NCBI GenBank assembly: GCA_947628115.1
Contig: CANQYS010000007.1
Coordinates: forward strand, 1 to 48,680
Length of the DNA stretch: 48,680 nucleotides
Source: an uncultured Clostridia bacterium
Lineage (GTDB): Bacteria; Bacillota; Clostridia; TANB77; CAG-508
Reading direction: 5' to 3'
The notes under the pieces are model-generated. The model ran no database searches, was not told the origin of the DNA, and saw only the letters and a program-made list of their open reading frames with translations. This document shows positions 8,994 through 19,021 of the stretch, in pieces. Each line of letters begins with the position of its first letter. The stretch's first letter is position 1. Both the position numbers and the translations under genes were made by a program.

Positions 8994-9494
8994 TTGGCTA
9001 GTGAAAAAATATTAAATCAAAAGAAAGAAGAAGTAGCAAATTTAGCAGAAAAAATAAAAGAAGCTAAAGTTGTACTTTTAACAGATTACAGAGGTATTAA
9101 TGTTTTAGATGTAACAGATTTAAGAGCAAAACTAAGAAACTCAGATATTGAATATAAAGTTATAAAAAACAATATAACAAGAAGGGCTCTTAAGGAATGT
9201 AATCTAGAGGGGTTAGATGAAGCATTAGAAGGACCTACAGCAGTTATAATAGGAAAAGATGATTACCTTGAGGCTTGCAAAACAATATATGAATTTGCGA
9301 AGGATAATGATTTTTATAAAATAAAAGGTGGAATAATAGATGGAAAAGTAGTTCCAGTAGAAGAAATAATTACACTTGCAAAATTGCCATCAAGAGATAC
9401 ACTTATTGGTATGCTTGCTGGAGCTTTACTTGGTAATATTTCTAAACTTGCAGTTGCATTAGATCAAGTTAGGTTGCAAAAATCAGAAGCTTAA
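8994..9494 (+). CDS. rplJ: Ribosomal protein L10
   Basis: A 166-residue stalk protein (KVVLLTDYRGINVLDVTDLRAKLR, VIKNNITRRAL, GPTAVIIG) with the C-terminal helix that binds L7/L12 dimers. The TTG at 8994 is chosen because GGGAGG at 8980-8985 sits 8 nt before it. The GTG at 8985 overlaps this ribosome binding site and cannot be the start. It is preceded by the L10 leader and followed by rplL. Confidence 0.95.
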   Translation: MASEKILNQKKEEVANLAEKIKEAKVVLLTDYRGINVLDVTDLRAKLRNSDIEYKVIKNNITRRALKECNLEGLDEALEGPTAVIIGKDDYLEACKTIYEFAKDNDFYKIKGGIIDGKVVPVEEIITLAKLPSRDTLIGMLAGALLGNISKLAVALDQVRLQKSEA

Positions 9495-9554
9495 AACAAA
9501 TTATAAAAATTAAAGTAGTGATTTAAACTACTAAAAAATTTAGGAGGAATAAAA

Positions 9555-9920
9555 ATGAATAAAGAAGAAATGATTGAAGAAATCAAAAAAATGACAGTAA
9601 TTGAATTAGCTGATTTAGTAAAAGCTATAGAAGAAGAATTTGGAGTATCTGCAGTAGCAGCTGCAGCACCAGCAGCTGGTGGAGCAGTAGCAGCAGCTGC
9701 TGAAGAAAAAACATCATTTGATGTAGTTTTAAAAGAAGCTGGAGCAAATAAAATACCAGTTATAAAAGTTGTTAGAGATGCAACAGGATTAGGATTAAAA
9801 GAAGCAAAAGACCTAGTTGACGGAGCACCTAAAACAGTTAAAGAAGGAGTTTCTAAAGAAGAAGCAGAAGAATTAAAAGCTAAATTTGAAGAAGTTGGAG
9901 CAACTGTAGAATTAGCATAA
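9555..9920 (+). CDS. rplL: Ribosomal protein L7/L12
   Basis: A 121-residue protein with the N-terminal dimerisation helix, an Ala-rich hinge ([19 protein letters not shown], about 34-52) and the conserved C-terminal domain [20 protein letters not shown]...[16 protein letters not shown]. It recruits translation GTPases. TTTAGGAGG precedes the ATG. A large terminator hairpin follows at 9955-10020. Confidence 0.98.
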   Translation: MNKEEMIEEIKKMTVIELADLVKAIEEEFGVSAVAAAAPAAGGAVAAAAEEKTSFDVVLKEAGANKIPVIKVVRDATGLGLKEAKDLVDGAPKTVKEGVSKEEAEELKAKFEEVGATVELA

Positions 9921-9954
9921 ATTTTTTAAAATTAGTTATTAATAAAATAAATTG

Positions 9955-10020
9955 AGGCTAAAACATTATTTTTTGAAAATGAATATTCATCTCTGTCAAA
10001 AAATAATCGTTTTAGCCTTT
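9955..10020 (+). terminator. Large hairpin terminator after rplL
   Basis: GGCTAAAACattATTTTTTGA pairs with TCAAAAAATAATcGTTTTAGCC, with a T-rich 3' end. It belongs to a family also present at 20486, 21828 and, in a variant form, 34806. Confidence 0.8.
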
Positions 10021-10078
10021 AAAAGTTTAATGAAATACTGAATTTTAGTGATTTATTGAGTATAATCACAATCAGTGC

Positions 10079-10107
10079 TTGACAAAAAAAAGGTTTAAAT
10101 ATATACT
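10079..10107 (+). promoter_or_regulatory. Sigma-A promoter of the SH3-domain gene
   Basis: TTGACA (10079-10084), 17-nt spacer, TATACT (10102-10107), 34 nt before the ATG. Confidence 0.85.
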
Positions 10108-10141
10108 TTAATAAGTAAAAAAGTAAAAGGAGAGGACTCCT

Positions 10142-11044
10142 ATGAATAAATTAAAAAAGTTTTCTATATGTTTATTTGGTGGAATAGTTTTAATTAGTAC
10201 TTCATCTTTTGCAAGAACAGGAACTGTTAATGCACCTAATGGACTGGTATTAAGAGAAACTGCATCAAAATCGGCAAAATCTATAACTACAGTTGGTGAT
10301 GATGCAACAGTTGAAATATTAGAAGAAAATGGAGAATGGTATAAAGTAAAATATAGAAATTATGAAGGATATATGTTTTCTGAATATGTAGAAGCGGAAG
10401 AAATTATAGAAGAAACCCCGAAAGTAGAAGAAGAACCTGTTAAAGAAAATTCGCCAATTCAAGAGGAAAACTCTCAAGTTGTAGAACAATCACAAGAAAA
10501 TTCTAATGGAGCATATTTACAAAATGTAGTTGTAAATACAAATATTAAAATATATCTTATTCCATCTGTTACATCAAAAGTAATTGCAAATGCAGAGCAA
10601 AATAAAACAATAACAATTAATTACGAAGTAGGTGATTGGCTTAATATTACATATGAAGGAACTACTGGGTGGATAAGAAAATACTATATAAATACGCAAT
10701 CTCAAATTACAAATAATAATGAAGATGAACAATCACAAAATACAGGCAATAATAATCTAAATACTAATAACTCAGAAGAAGAAAATAAAACTCAAGAACA
10801 AAATAATTCTAATCAACAGGTGCAAAACAATACAACTTTAATAGAAAATAAAAAAGGTTATATAAATGTTAGTACATCAGCTAATATTAGAGAAAGTGCA
10901 AGTACTTCTGCTAATATAATAAATACGTTGTTAAGAAACACAGAAGTAACAATTATAGGAGAAGAAGGAGACTTTTATAAAATACAATATATAGATATAA
11001 CAGGTTATGTATCAAAATCTTTAATATCAGATAAACCTGTGTAA
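10142..11044 (+). CDS. Secreted protein with three bacterial SH3 domains
   Basis: A 300-residue protein with a signal peptide at about 1-24 (KKFSICLFGGIVLISTSSFA). Three SH3b domains are seen at about 27-84, 125-185 and 238-297, each with the LR/IRE...S...WYKV/DFYKI...GYV pattern. They are joined by Glu-rich and Asn/Gln-rich linkers. SH3b domains usually bind peptidoglycan, and no catalytic domain is present. A strong promoter and AAAGGAGAGG site lie directly upstream. comEC starts 6 nt after its stop, so the two are probably cotranscribed. Confidence 0.88.
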   Translation: MNKLKKFSICLFGGIVLISTSSFARTGTVNAPNGLVLRETASKSAKSITTVGDDATVEILEENGEWYKVKYRNYEGYMFSEYVEAEEIIEETPKVEEEPVKENSPIQEENSQVVEQSQENSNGAYLQNVVVNTNIKIYLIPSVTSKVIANAEQNKTITINYEVGDWLNITYEGTTGWIRKYYINTQSQITNNNEDEQSQNTGNNNLNTNNSEEENKTQEQNNSNQQVQNNTTLIENKKGYINVSTSANIRESASTSANIINTLLRNTEVTIIGEEGDFYKIQYIDITGYVSKSLISDKPV

Positions 11045-11050
11045 ATTATA

Positions 11051-13484
11051 ATGGGGGAAATCTATAAAAATGGAGTGATAAAAATAAACCGACCAATAAT
11101 AATATGTACACTTGGATATATGATAGGAATTTTAAATGGGCTATACTTTAAAAAAAGTATAGCTTTTATTATTATATCAATTTTTTTTATTATATATATA
11201 AAGAATTATAAGCAGAACAATAAAATAATAAGGTATTTAAAATTATTATTAAAATTTAATGTAATAATGCTTTTTTTAATATTTTATATAATTTCAAATA
11301 TTTATTTATCTTATATAAATTATAAATATGAAACGTTTTATAATAATGCTCCAGAAATTATAAATAGTAAGGCAGTAATTATAGAAGAGGGAATAGAAAA
11401 GGAGTATATTTATTCTTATTTAATAAAAGTAAAAGAGGGAAAGTACAAAAATAAAAAATTTATTTTAAATATAAATAAGGGCAAAAATACTTTATTAAAG
11501 TATGGGGATTTAATAGAATTTAATGGAGAATATATAATTCCAAATGAGAGGAGAAATTATAAAGGATTTAATTATAGAGAGTATCTGAAAAGCAAAAAAA
11601 TATATGGAACAATAAAATGCGATAATACAAGTATTAATATAATTAATAAAAAATCACTTAATTGTTTACTGCTTGCGTCAAATGATATAAGAAACTCTAT
11701 AATAAAAAAAACTCAAATTATATTACCTAATAGAACAAATAGTTTATTAATTGGAATATTACTAGGAGATAAAAATAATATATCAGAAGATACAATAGAG
11801 AATTTTAGAACAAGCAATTTATCACATATTCTTTCAGTATCTGGCGCTCACACAGCTTACATAATTTTGGGAGTAACTTATTTATTATACAAAAGTAAAA
11901 TTTCCAAAAAAATTATAAATATTATTACAATATTAATACTTTTTATATTCATGTTTATAACAAATTTTACTCCATCTGTAATAAGAGCATGTTTAATGAG
12001 CATGATTGCAATTGCATCAAAAAGCTTTTATAGAAAATCTGATATTATATCTAATATTTCTTTAAGTTTAATAATTATTTTATTATTTAATCCATATGCA
12101 ATTACAGAAATTGGATTACAGTTGTCATATTTAGGCACATTAGGGCTTATATTATTTAATAAAAATGTTGAGAATTTATTATCAAAAATAAAAATAAATA
12201 AAAAGGTTATTAAATTAATTACTATAACAATTTCAGCACAAATAATGATAATACCAATTATGGCACTTAATTTTAACACAATCTCATTAACTTTTTTTAT
12301 CTCTAACTTACTTGCTAGCCCAATATTAGGAACAACAATAATATTAGGATTTATAACAATATTTGTTTCTTTTATTTCTTTTAAAATAGCAAAACTATTA
12401 GCTATTATATTAAATTTATTACTTGAAATACTTATGTTGATAGCAAAAATAGTATCTAAAATACCATTTAGTACAATATTAGTAAAAACACCATATATAA
12501 TATGTGTAATATTATTATATCTTTTTATCTTAATGTGCAATTATATTTATACAATTTATAATTCTAAAGAACATATGCGAATATTTCAGAAAAGACTTAA
12601 AAAAGTTATAACATTAAGAAATATTAAAAAATTTTTATCAATACTTTTTATAGTAATATTTTTATTCAATATAATTTTTTATTCTTATATTTTTATCTTT
12701 CAAAATCTCAAAATATATTTTGTGGATGTAGGCCAAGGTGATTGTACACTTATAGTAACACCACATAATAAAAAAATTCTAATAGATGGAGGAGATGGTA
12801 AGTTAGACATTTTATTACCATATTTATTAGACAGAAGAATAAAAACTATAGATTATATTATAATTTCTCATTTTGATAGTGATCATGTAGGGCGGAATTT
12901 TAGATTTATTAAAAAAAGTGAAAGTAAAAAATGTAATAATTGGTAAGCAATTTGAAACATCAGATAATTATAAAGAATTTTTAAGCATTATAAAAGAAAG
13001 AAAAATAAAAGTAAATGTAGTAGAAGAAGGGGCAAAAATTAATATTGAAAAAAACTTATTTTTTAATGTATTATGGCCAAATAGTAAACAAATGGTTACG
13101 CAAAATTCTATTAATAATAATGCATTAGTATTTAAATTGAATTATAAAAATTTTACAATGCTTTTTACGGGAGATATAGAAGAAATAGCAGAAAAAGCTT
13201 TAGTTTCAAAATATAAGGATACAGATATTTTAAAATGTAATATTTTAAAAGTTGGACATCATGGTTCTAATACGTCTTCAACACAAAAATTTTTAGATTT
13301 AGTAAAACCAGGAGTTGCATTAATTGGAGTAGGGCAAAATAATAAATTTGGACATCCTAATGGAGAGGTATTACAAAGATTAGAAAATATAAATTGTAAA
13401 ATATACAGAACAGATATAATGGGGGAAATAGAGATAAAAGTCAATAAAAAAGGAAAAATACATATAAACAAAATGTTGAATTAG
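11051..13484 (+). CDS. comEC: ComEC/Rec2 DNA uptake channel, one CGG +1 shift
   Basis: About 810 residues after restoring the frame. The N-terminal part has membrane segments and an OB-like DUF4131 region, followed by the Competence domain (LSHILSVSGAHTAYI near 257-271, TPSVIRACLMS). The C-terminal metallo-beta-lactamase-like part has VDVGQGDCTLI, then SHFDSDHVG. At 12893-12895 an in-frame CGG (codon 615) breaks the frame. Skipping one base gives DHVGGILDLL, exactly the HxDxDHxGG zinc motif, and translation then continues to GHHGSNTSS. The start is uncertain, since there is only a weak ribosome binding site. It would import single-stranded DNA during transformation. Confidence 0.88.
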
Positions 13485-13661
13485 AATGCTACTAAATTTA
13501 GTTGCAAAATAAATGAAATCAATTGAAAAAAATATTAGTATTAATGAATTAATAAAAGAAGCGGTAAGTTTATATTTAAAAACAAATTAAAAATAAATAT
13601 TGTTTCTATAAATTGTATATTATGTCTAAATATTGGAAAAACTAAAATTGGTGATGATAGA

Positions 13662-14261
13662 ATGAAAAGATATACAATTATAGCTATAATAACTATTGGA
13701 ATAATATTAGGATTTTTTACTGGTATATATTTATATAGAATAAATAAAATTAATAATAAGCAAAAAGAATATATTGCAGAAAAAGTTGAAGATGAATGTA
13801 CAATAATTGGAGAATTGGACGAAGAAGAATTACAAAATTTAATATCCACAAATAGCAATGAAGAAAAAACTTCTCCTAACTGTATTTTAACTTTAAAAAT
13901 ATATTATGAAAAATGTAATCATTTAATAGAAAAAAAAGAAAATATTAAAGAAACGGAAGTAAATATTACAGAAGAAGAGTTAAAGCAAAAATTTAATGAA
14001 TGGGAATTGCAAAAATTTACTCCTACAGAAATTGTATTATATAAAGAATTAAATGAATTTTGTAATGAACATTATTTATTAAAAGAAGATAATGGATATA
14101 TTTCTATATTTAAGTTAGATGAAAATAATAATCAAACATTTTTAGAAACCACAGATATATCTACAGAATATTTAACAGAAGAAGATTTGGAAAGAATACA
14201 AGCTGGAATTATAGTTTATACTAAAAAAGAACTAAACAAAACAATAGAAGATTTTGAATAA
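13662..14261 (+). CDS. Membrane-anchored protein with BofC C-terminal-like domain
   Basis: A 199-residue protein. Residues 4-25 are a membrane anchor, and the extracytoplasmic part contains a region (about 74-199) resembling the BofC C-terminal domain: CILTLKIYYEKCNH, EHYLLKEDNGYISIFKLDEN and TDISTEYLTEEDLERIQAGI. In Bacillus BofC controls sigma-K signalling during sporulation. In clostridia the domain occurs in short membrane proteins of unclear role. The upstream gap (13485-13661) shows no convincing gene. A hairpin terminator follows. The domain assignment is from memory of the family pattern. Confidence 0.7.
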   Translation: MKRYTIIAIITIGIILGFFTGIYLYRINKINNKQKEYIAEKVEDECTIIGELDEEELQNLISTNSNEEKTSPNCILTLKIYYEKCNHLIEKKENIKETEVNITEEELKQKFNEWELQKFTPTEIVLYKELNEFCNEHYLLKEDNGYISIFKLDENNNQTFLETTDISTEYLTEEDLERIQAGIIVYTKKELNKTIEDFE

Positions 14262-14293
14262 AAGCAATGTTAACAATAAAACATTGCTTTTTT
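14262..14293 (+). terminator. Intrinsic terminator
   Basis: AAAGCAATGTT...AACATTGCTTTTTTT stem-loop directly after the BofC-like gene. Confidence 0.88.
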
Positions 14294-14344
14294 TGAAATT
14301 TATTGATAAGATATAAATACAAAATCAGATAAAGGAGACAAGTT

Positions 14345-14887
14345 ATGAAAAAAATAGTGACTGTAATAATATTTATACTATGTATTACTACAATTAGTAT
14401 GGCATCGAATGTAAGTGTGAGTTTAAGTTCTGATAAAACAAATGTAAAAAAGGGAGAAGAAGTAAAAATAAAGATAAGCATAAAGAATTTTACAAGAGAA
14501 GGTACACAAAAAGCATTAGAAGCAAAATTAGAATACGATAGTGAAAAATTAGAATATAAAAGTGTTAATTGGAAAGAAGGATGGTCAGGAGTTATATCAA
14601 CAGATGGGACAGGCATTGCTATAGCAAAATCTGAAGAAGTAAATGAAGATGAAACAATAGCAGAAATTACATATTTAGTAAAAGAAAATGTAGAAAAGGG
14701 AAATACAAATGTAAAGATAAAAGAAATATTAACATCAGCAAATGGAGATAGTGTAGAAGCAGATGATGCAGAAGTTACAATAAGTATACTAGGAAGTAAT
14801 ATAGGAATAATAAAAATTATATTACCAGTATGTTTAATAATATTTATAATTTTGTTATTTTGTGTAAGATGTAAAAAAAATAATTGA
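14345..14887 (+). CDS. Membrane-anchored single cohesin-domain protein
   Basis: A 180-residue protein: signal peptide about 1-20, a beta-rich domain about 22-148 and a C-terminal membrane helix about 154-174 followed by basic residues. The domain matches the cohesin pattern (VSVSLSSDKTNVKKGEEV, ALEAKLEYDSEKLEYKSV, GIAIAKSEE, AEITYLVKENV). Cohesins bind dockerins with calcium. With the serpin-dockerin at 2880-4856 this hints at a minimal surface cohesin-dockerin display. GGAGA lies upstream. It ends in TGA, showing that TGA is a stop here. Binding between these two particular proteins is inference. Confidence 0.75.
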   Translation: MKKIVTVIIFILCITTISMASNVSVSLSSDKTNVKKGEEVKIKISIKNFTREGTQKALEAKLEYDSEKLEYKSVNWKEGWSGVISTDGTGIAIAKSEEVNEDETIAEITYLVKENVEKGNTNVKIKEILTSANGDSVEADDAEVTISILGSNIGIIKIILPVCLIIFIILLFCVRCKKNN

Positions 14888-14898
14888 TGTTTGCTACA

Positions 14899-15486
14899 TC
14901 AATTATTTTTTTTAATATCTTGTTTTAAATATCCTTGTAAATAGAAAGCTTTTATATACATTATTAAAGAAAAGATTGTCGTAAGTACTGCAAAGTAATA
15001 TATATATGTATCAAATTCTGGAAGTTTAGGTAAGCTATATTCAGGGTGACCTATTAATGGACCATTCCAATATTCTAAAAATAAAGAACATACAATTGCT
15101 ACATAAAATAAAACAGTAGCAAGTTTTCCATACCATTTACTAGATACAACAAGTTCTTTTCTGTAAAGAAAAGAGGCACCCGAAATCATTAAAAATTCCT
15201 TTATAATTACAATAACTATAATCCATAATGGTATAATTCCTTTTATAGTTAATGTCCCTAATAAAGCTACCTGAGTAGCTTTATCTGCAAGTGGATCCAT
15301 TAATTTTCCAAAATCAGATATAAAATTAAATTTTCTTGCAATATAACCATCTAAAATATCTGTAATTCCTGAAATGGTAAGGATTATTATTGTAGCAATA
15401 TAATTGTTTTGAATTGCAAATAGTATAATTATTGGTATTAACAAAAAACGAATAATTGTTAAAATATTTGGCACATGTTTAAACAT
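14899..15486 (-). CDS. pgsA: CDP-diacylglycerol-glycerol-3-phosphate 3-phosphatidyltransferase
   Basis: A 195-residue membrane enzyme making phosphatidylglycerol phosphate. The CDP-alcohol phosphotransferase motif is complete: D43, D46, G47, A50, R51, G60, D64, D68 (TDILDGYIAR...FGKLMDPLADK). Several hydrophobic helices surround it. GGAGG lies upstream of the ATG on the minus strand. It is convergent with the cohesin gene and downstream of clpE. Confidence 0.93.
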   Translation of the reverse strand: MFKHVPNILTIIRFLLIPIIILFAIQNNYIATIIILTISGITDILDGYIARKFNFISDFGKLMDPLADKATQVALLGTLTIKGIIPLWIIVIVIIKEFLMISGASFLYRKELVVSSKWYGKLATVLFYVAIVCSLFLEYWNGPLIGHPEYSLPKLPEFDTYIYYFAVLTTIFSLIMYIKAFYLQGYLKQDIKKNN

Positions 15487-15547
15487 AGTTCCTCCATACT
15501 TATTATTTTTAAAGCTGTAATTGTTTATATAATATATAATTTTATGT

Positions 15548-17837
15548 CTATTTGACTTTGAAACTTAAATTTTCATTTTCAATATCCACATAAATAGTTT
15601 GGAATGCACTAACTTCTGATTTTAAAATCATATCAGAAATTGGGTCTTCAACATATTTTTGTATTGCACGTCTTAAAGGTCTAGCACCATACTTTAAATC
15701 AGTTCCTTTTTCTAAAATATAATTTTTAGCTAGTTCAGAGACTTCCAATTTTATATCTTTATTATCTAAAGCATTAGAAGTAGATTTTAATAATAAATCA
15801 ATTATTTTTAATAATTGTTCTTTATTTAAACTATCAAAAACAACAATTTCATCTACTCTGTTTAAAAATTCTGGTCTAAATACATCTTTTAAAGCACCTT
15901 CTATTTTGCCTTTGTCTACAGTTTGTTTTCCAAAACCAATAGAATTATTATTTAAGTTAGAACCTGCATTTGAAGTCATTATAATTATAGTATTTTCAAA
16001 ATTAACAGTATTACCTTGGCTATCTGTTAATTTTCCGTCATCTAAAATTTGAAGAAGAATATTAAATACATCTGGATGTGCTTTTTCTATTTCATCTAAA
16101 AGAATAATAGAATAAGGTTTCCTTTTAACTTTCTCTGTTAGTTGACCCGCATCATCATAACCAACATATCCTGGAGGTGAGCCAATTAATTTTGATGTTG
16201 AATGACTCTCCATATATTCAGACATATCTACTCTAATTATAGAATCTTCACTTCCAAACATTTCATATGCAAGAGTTTTTGCAAGCTCAGTTTTACCAAC
16301 GCCAGTAGGACCAACAAATATAAAAGAAGGAGGTCTTTTTGAACTTTGAAGTCCAGCTCTATTTCGTCTAATAGCACGAGATACAGCTTCAACTGCAACA
16401 TTTTGCCCTATAATTCTATTATGTAGGTTACTTTCTAGATTTAGTAATTTAACGGTTTCAGCTTCGGTAATTTTTTTAACTGGTATTTTAGTAGAATGTT
16501 CAATTACTTCTGCTATATCATTTATGCTTAAACTAATTAATTGTATTTTTTTATTTAATTCATCAATTCTTTCTAATATATTGCATTCTTCTGTTTTTAA
16601 ATCAGCTGCTTTTTGATAATCCTCTATTGAATCAGACTCAACAGCTTCTTCTTTTTCTTCCTGAATTTTAGAAAGTCTATTTTTTAATATTTCTAATTCA
16701 TATAATTCTTTGTTGTTTAGGTTAATTTTAGAACATGCTTCATCTAATATATCAATTGCCTTATCAGGAAGAAATCTGTCATGAATATATTTTTCAGACA
16801 TTTTAACAGTTTGAGCAATGACATCATTAGAAATTCTTACTTTATGAAATTCTTCATAATATTTTTTTATGCCTTTTAATATTTCTATTGTATCATCTAC
16901 GGTTGGTTCTTCTACAAGAACAGGTTGGAATCTTCTTTCTAATGCAGAATCTTTTTCTATATATTTCCTATATTCTTTTAAAGTTGTTGTACCAATTAAT
17001 TGAATTTCTCCATTAGAAAGAGAAGGTTTTAAAATATTTGCTGCATTCATAGAATGTTCAGCATCTCCGGCGCCAATTATATTATGTATTTCATCAATAA
17101 CTAAAATAATATTTCCAGATTCTTTACATTCATCAATTAAAGCTTTCATTCTTCCTTCAAATTGGCCTCTAAATTGTGTACCTGCAATTATAGAAGTCAT
17201 ATCTAATAAATATACTTCCTTATTTAGTAATTTTGCTGGAACTTTTTTTTCTGCAATTTTAATTGCTAATCCTTGTGCAATAGCAGTTTTACCGAACTCC
17301 AGGCTCACCTATTAAACATGGATTATTTTTAGAGCGTCTATTTAATATTTGAATAACTCTTTCTATTTCTTTATCCCTACCAATTACAATATCTAATTCA
17401 TTTTTTCTAGCTTTGTTAGTTAAATTAGTTCCATAAATATCTAAAAAACTTTTCTTTTTTTCTTTAGGTCTCTTTTCTGTTTTTACTTTTTTCTTATTAG
17501 AATTATTATTTTCTTTATCATTTGGTTCTACATTTTTGCTTCCAAACATATTAGAAAAAATAGAACCTAAAGGGATGCCATTTCCTTCTATATTTTCACC
17601 ATTCAAATTTTCTATATTAAGATTTTCAGAAATATCATCAAAAATATTTTCAAATTGTTTTGACATATCATCTAATTCCTCTTCAGAAAGATTAGCTTGT
17701 TTTGCTAATACTTCTAAAGGATTAATACCTTTTTCTTTAGCACAATTATAACAAAGCCCTTCCAAAGAGCTTTTATTACCATCTATTTTTTTTGTAAAAA
17801 TTACAGCCATATTTTTATGGCAATTTGAACATAACAT
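15548..17837 (-). CDS. clpE: ClpE-type AAA+ protease ATPase, one CGG +1 shift in Walker A
   Basis: About 762 residues from the ATG at 17837, which has GGCAGGAG upstream. The N-terminal zinc finger (CSNC...CYNC, residues 3-6 and about 29-32) marks ClpE rather than ClpC. Two AAA+ modules follow: the first with VIDEIHN, the second with [20 protein letters not shown] and [14 protein letters not shown]. The first Walker A is interrupted by an in-frame CGG (17294-17292, codon 182). Skipping a base reads [13 protein letters not shown], the exact family sequence. Unshifted translation would stop at the next codon (TAA). ClpE unfolds proteins for ClpP. No CtsR operator was recognised. Confidence 0.92.
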
Positions 17838-17873
17838 ATTTATCTCCTGCCTTTTACTACATGTATATCTATT

Positions 17874-17902
17874 ATAATACATTAAATTTTGTCCATAGTC
17901 AA
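17874..17902 (-). promoter_or_regulatory. Promoter of clpE
   Basis: On the minus strand TTGACT (17902-17897), 17-nt spacer, TATTAT (17879-17874), about 36 nt before the start codon. Confidence 0.7.
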
Positions 17903-17946
17903 GAAAAGCTAAACAAAAATTGAATTAACAAAGTTAGGTTAAAAAT

Positions 17947-18024
17947 ATTGTAGTTTGTGTGAAAAGAGCGTGTGGAAAATTCAGGACAGTCCCTAGAATT
18001 TTCTCACACAAACTATAATTTATA
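17947..18024. repeat. Terminal-inverted-repeat element (short copy)
   Basis: ATTGTAGTTTGTGTGA at the left and TCACACAAACTATAATTTA at the right surround TTCAGGACAGTCCCTAGAATT. It is a shortened member of the family at 25474, 28093 and 32736. Confidence 0.85.
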
Positions 18025-18063
18025 TAGCAGAATATTCCAAATGGGGACGTAAATATAAAAAAG

Positions 18064-18092
18064 TTGAACAAATAAAATATTAATGTTATAAT
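18064..18092 (+). promoter_or_regulatory. Sigma-A promoter
   Basis: TTGAAC (18064-18069), 17-nt spacer, TATAAT (18087-18092), just before the RsiV-like gene. Confidence 0.8.
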
Positions 18093-18111
18093 AAATTTGA
18101 AGGAGACACAA

Positions 18112-18933
18112 ATGTTAAAATTAAAATATTTTTTACAAAAAAATAAAATTATGATTATGATTATATCGATTATATTAGTATGTAGTATTGCAATTGCTTG
18201 TGGGGTATATGCACAAATTACAAATAAAGGGATAGGGACAAAAATTAAAGAACCAGATATTAATTATAGCGAATTAAAAAACAATTTCCAGGATATATTT
18301 ACGAATACAATAAACAAAGAAGCAACAGCTAAAATAGATATAAACTATGAAGACATGTTGTATACAAAGTATAATATACAAGAACAGAAGGATGGAAAAT
18401 ATAATATAGATGCAAAAATACCTCAATTTAAAGAAGATAATGAGGTATTGAATAATATAAATAAAGAAATATTTGATATTTTTGCAAGAGAAATTTTAAA
18501 AATTGCTAATGATTCATCTGTTAATGTAACATATAATTTGGACTATGTAGCATATGTAAATAATAATATCATTTCATTAGTTATAATGTGCAAATATAAA
18601 GAAGGAGCGAATGCACAAAGAAGAATTGTACAAACATATAATTATGATATAGAAAATAATAAGCTATTAAATATAAATGATATAATAGCATATAAAATTT
18701 TGAATAAAGATGAGGTACAAAAAGAGATACAAAACGAAATAAAAAAAATAAATAATCAAATGAAAACTATAAGTGAGCAAGGATATAATATATATCTAAG
18801 AGATCAAAATTCTGATATATACAATCTTGAAAACACTCCAAATTTTTTTATAGGAAAAAATAATTATTTATATTTAGTATATGCATATGGAAATAATGAT
18901 TACACAAATGAAATAGATTTAGTAATATTTTAA
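18112..18933 (+). CDS. Membrane-anchored DUF4163/DUF3298 (RsiV/PdaC-like) protein
   Basis: A 273-residue protein from the ATG at 18112, with GAAGGAG 6 nt upstream. Residues 13-36 form a membrane anchor. The outer part has a PdaC/RsiV-type arrangement: about 88-165 (DAKIPQF...VLNNINKEIFDIF, SLVIMCKYKEGANA) and a DUF3298-like part about 168-268 (TYNYDIENNKLLNINDIIA, NFFIGKNNYLYLVYA). In RsiV this domain senses lysozyme, but no sigma gene is adjacent here, so the role is unknown. Confidence 0.75.
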   Translation: MLKLKYFLQKNKIMIMIISIILVCSIAIACGVYAQITNKGIGTKIKEPDINYSELKNNFQDIFTNTINKEATAKIDINYEDMLYTKYNIQEQKDGKYNIDAKIPQFKEDNEVLNNINKEIFDIFAREILKIANDSSVNVTYNLDYVAYVNNNIISLVIMCKYKEGANAQRRIVQTYNYDIENNKLLNINDIIAYKILNKDEVQKEIQNEIKKINNQMKTISEQGYNIYLRDQNSDIYNLENTPNFFIGKNNYLYLVYAYGNNDYTNEIDLVIF

Positions 18934-18978
18934 AAATATAAAACATAAATTTAGTTTTATTATACGCTAAACTATAAA

Positions 18979-18999
18979 GGGCAGATCGGAAATCTGCCC
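18979..18999. terminator. Hairpin between convergent genes
   Basis: GGGCAGAT / ATCTGCCC with a 5-nt loop, flanked by AAAG and CTTT. It lies between the RsiV-like gene and the convergent htrA and is probably a bidirectional terminator. Confidence 0.65.
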
Positions 19000-19021
19000 C
19001 ACTTTAAATTATTTTAACTAT

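Noticed and set aside
13514-13591. A 25-codon frame after comEC
   Set aside because: No ribosome binding site or recognisable similarity; not supported as a gene.
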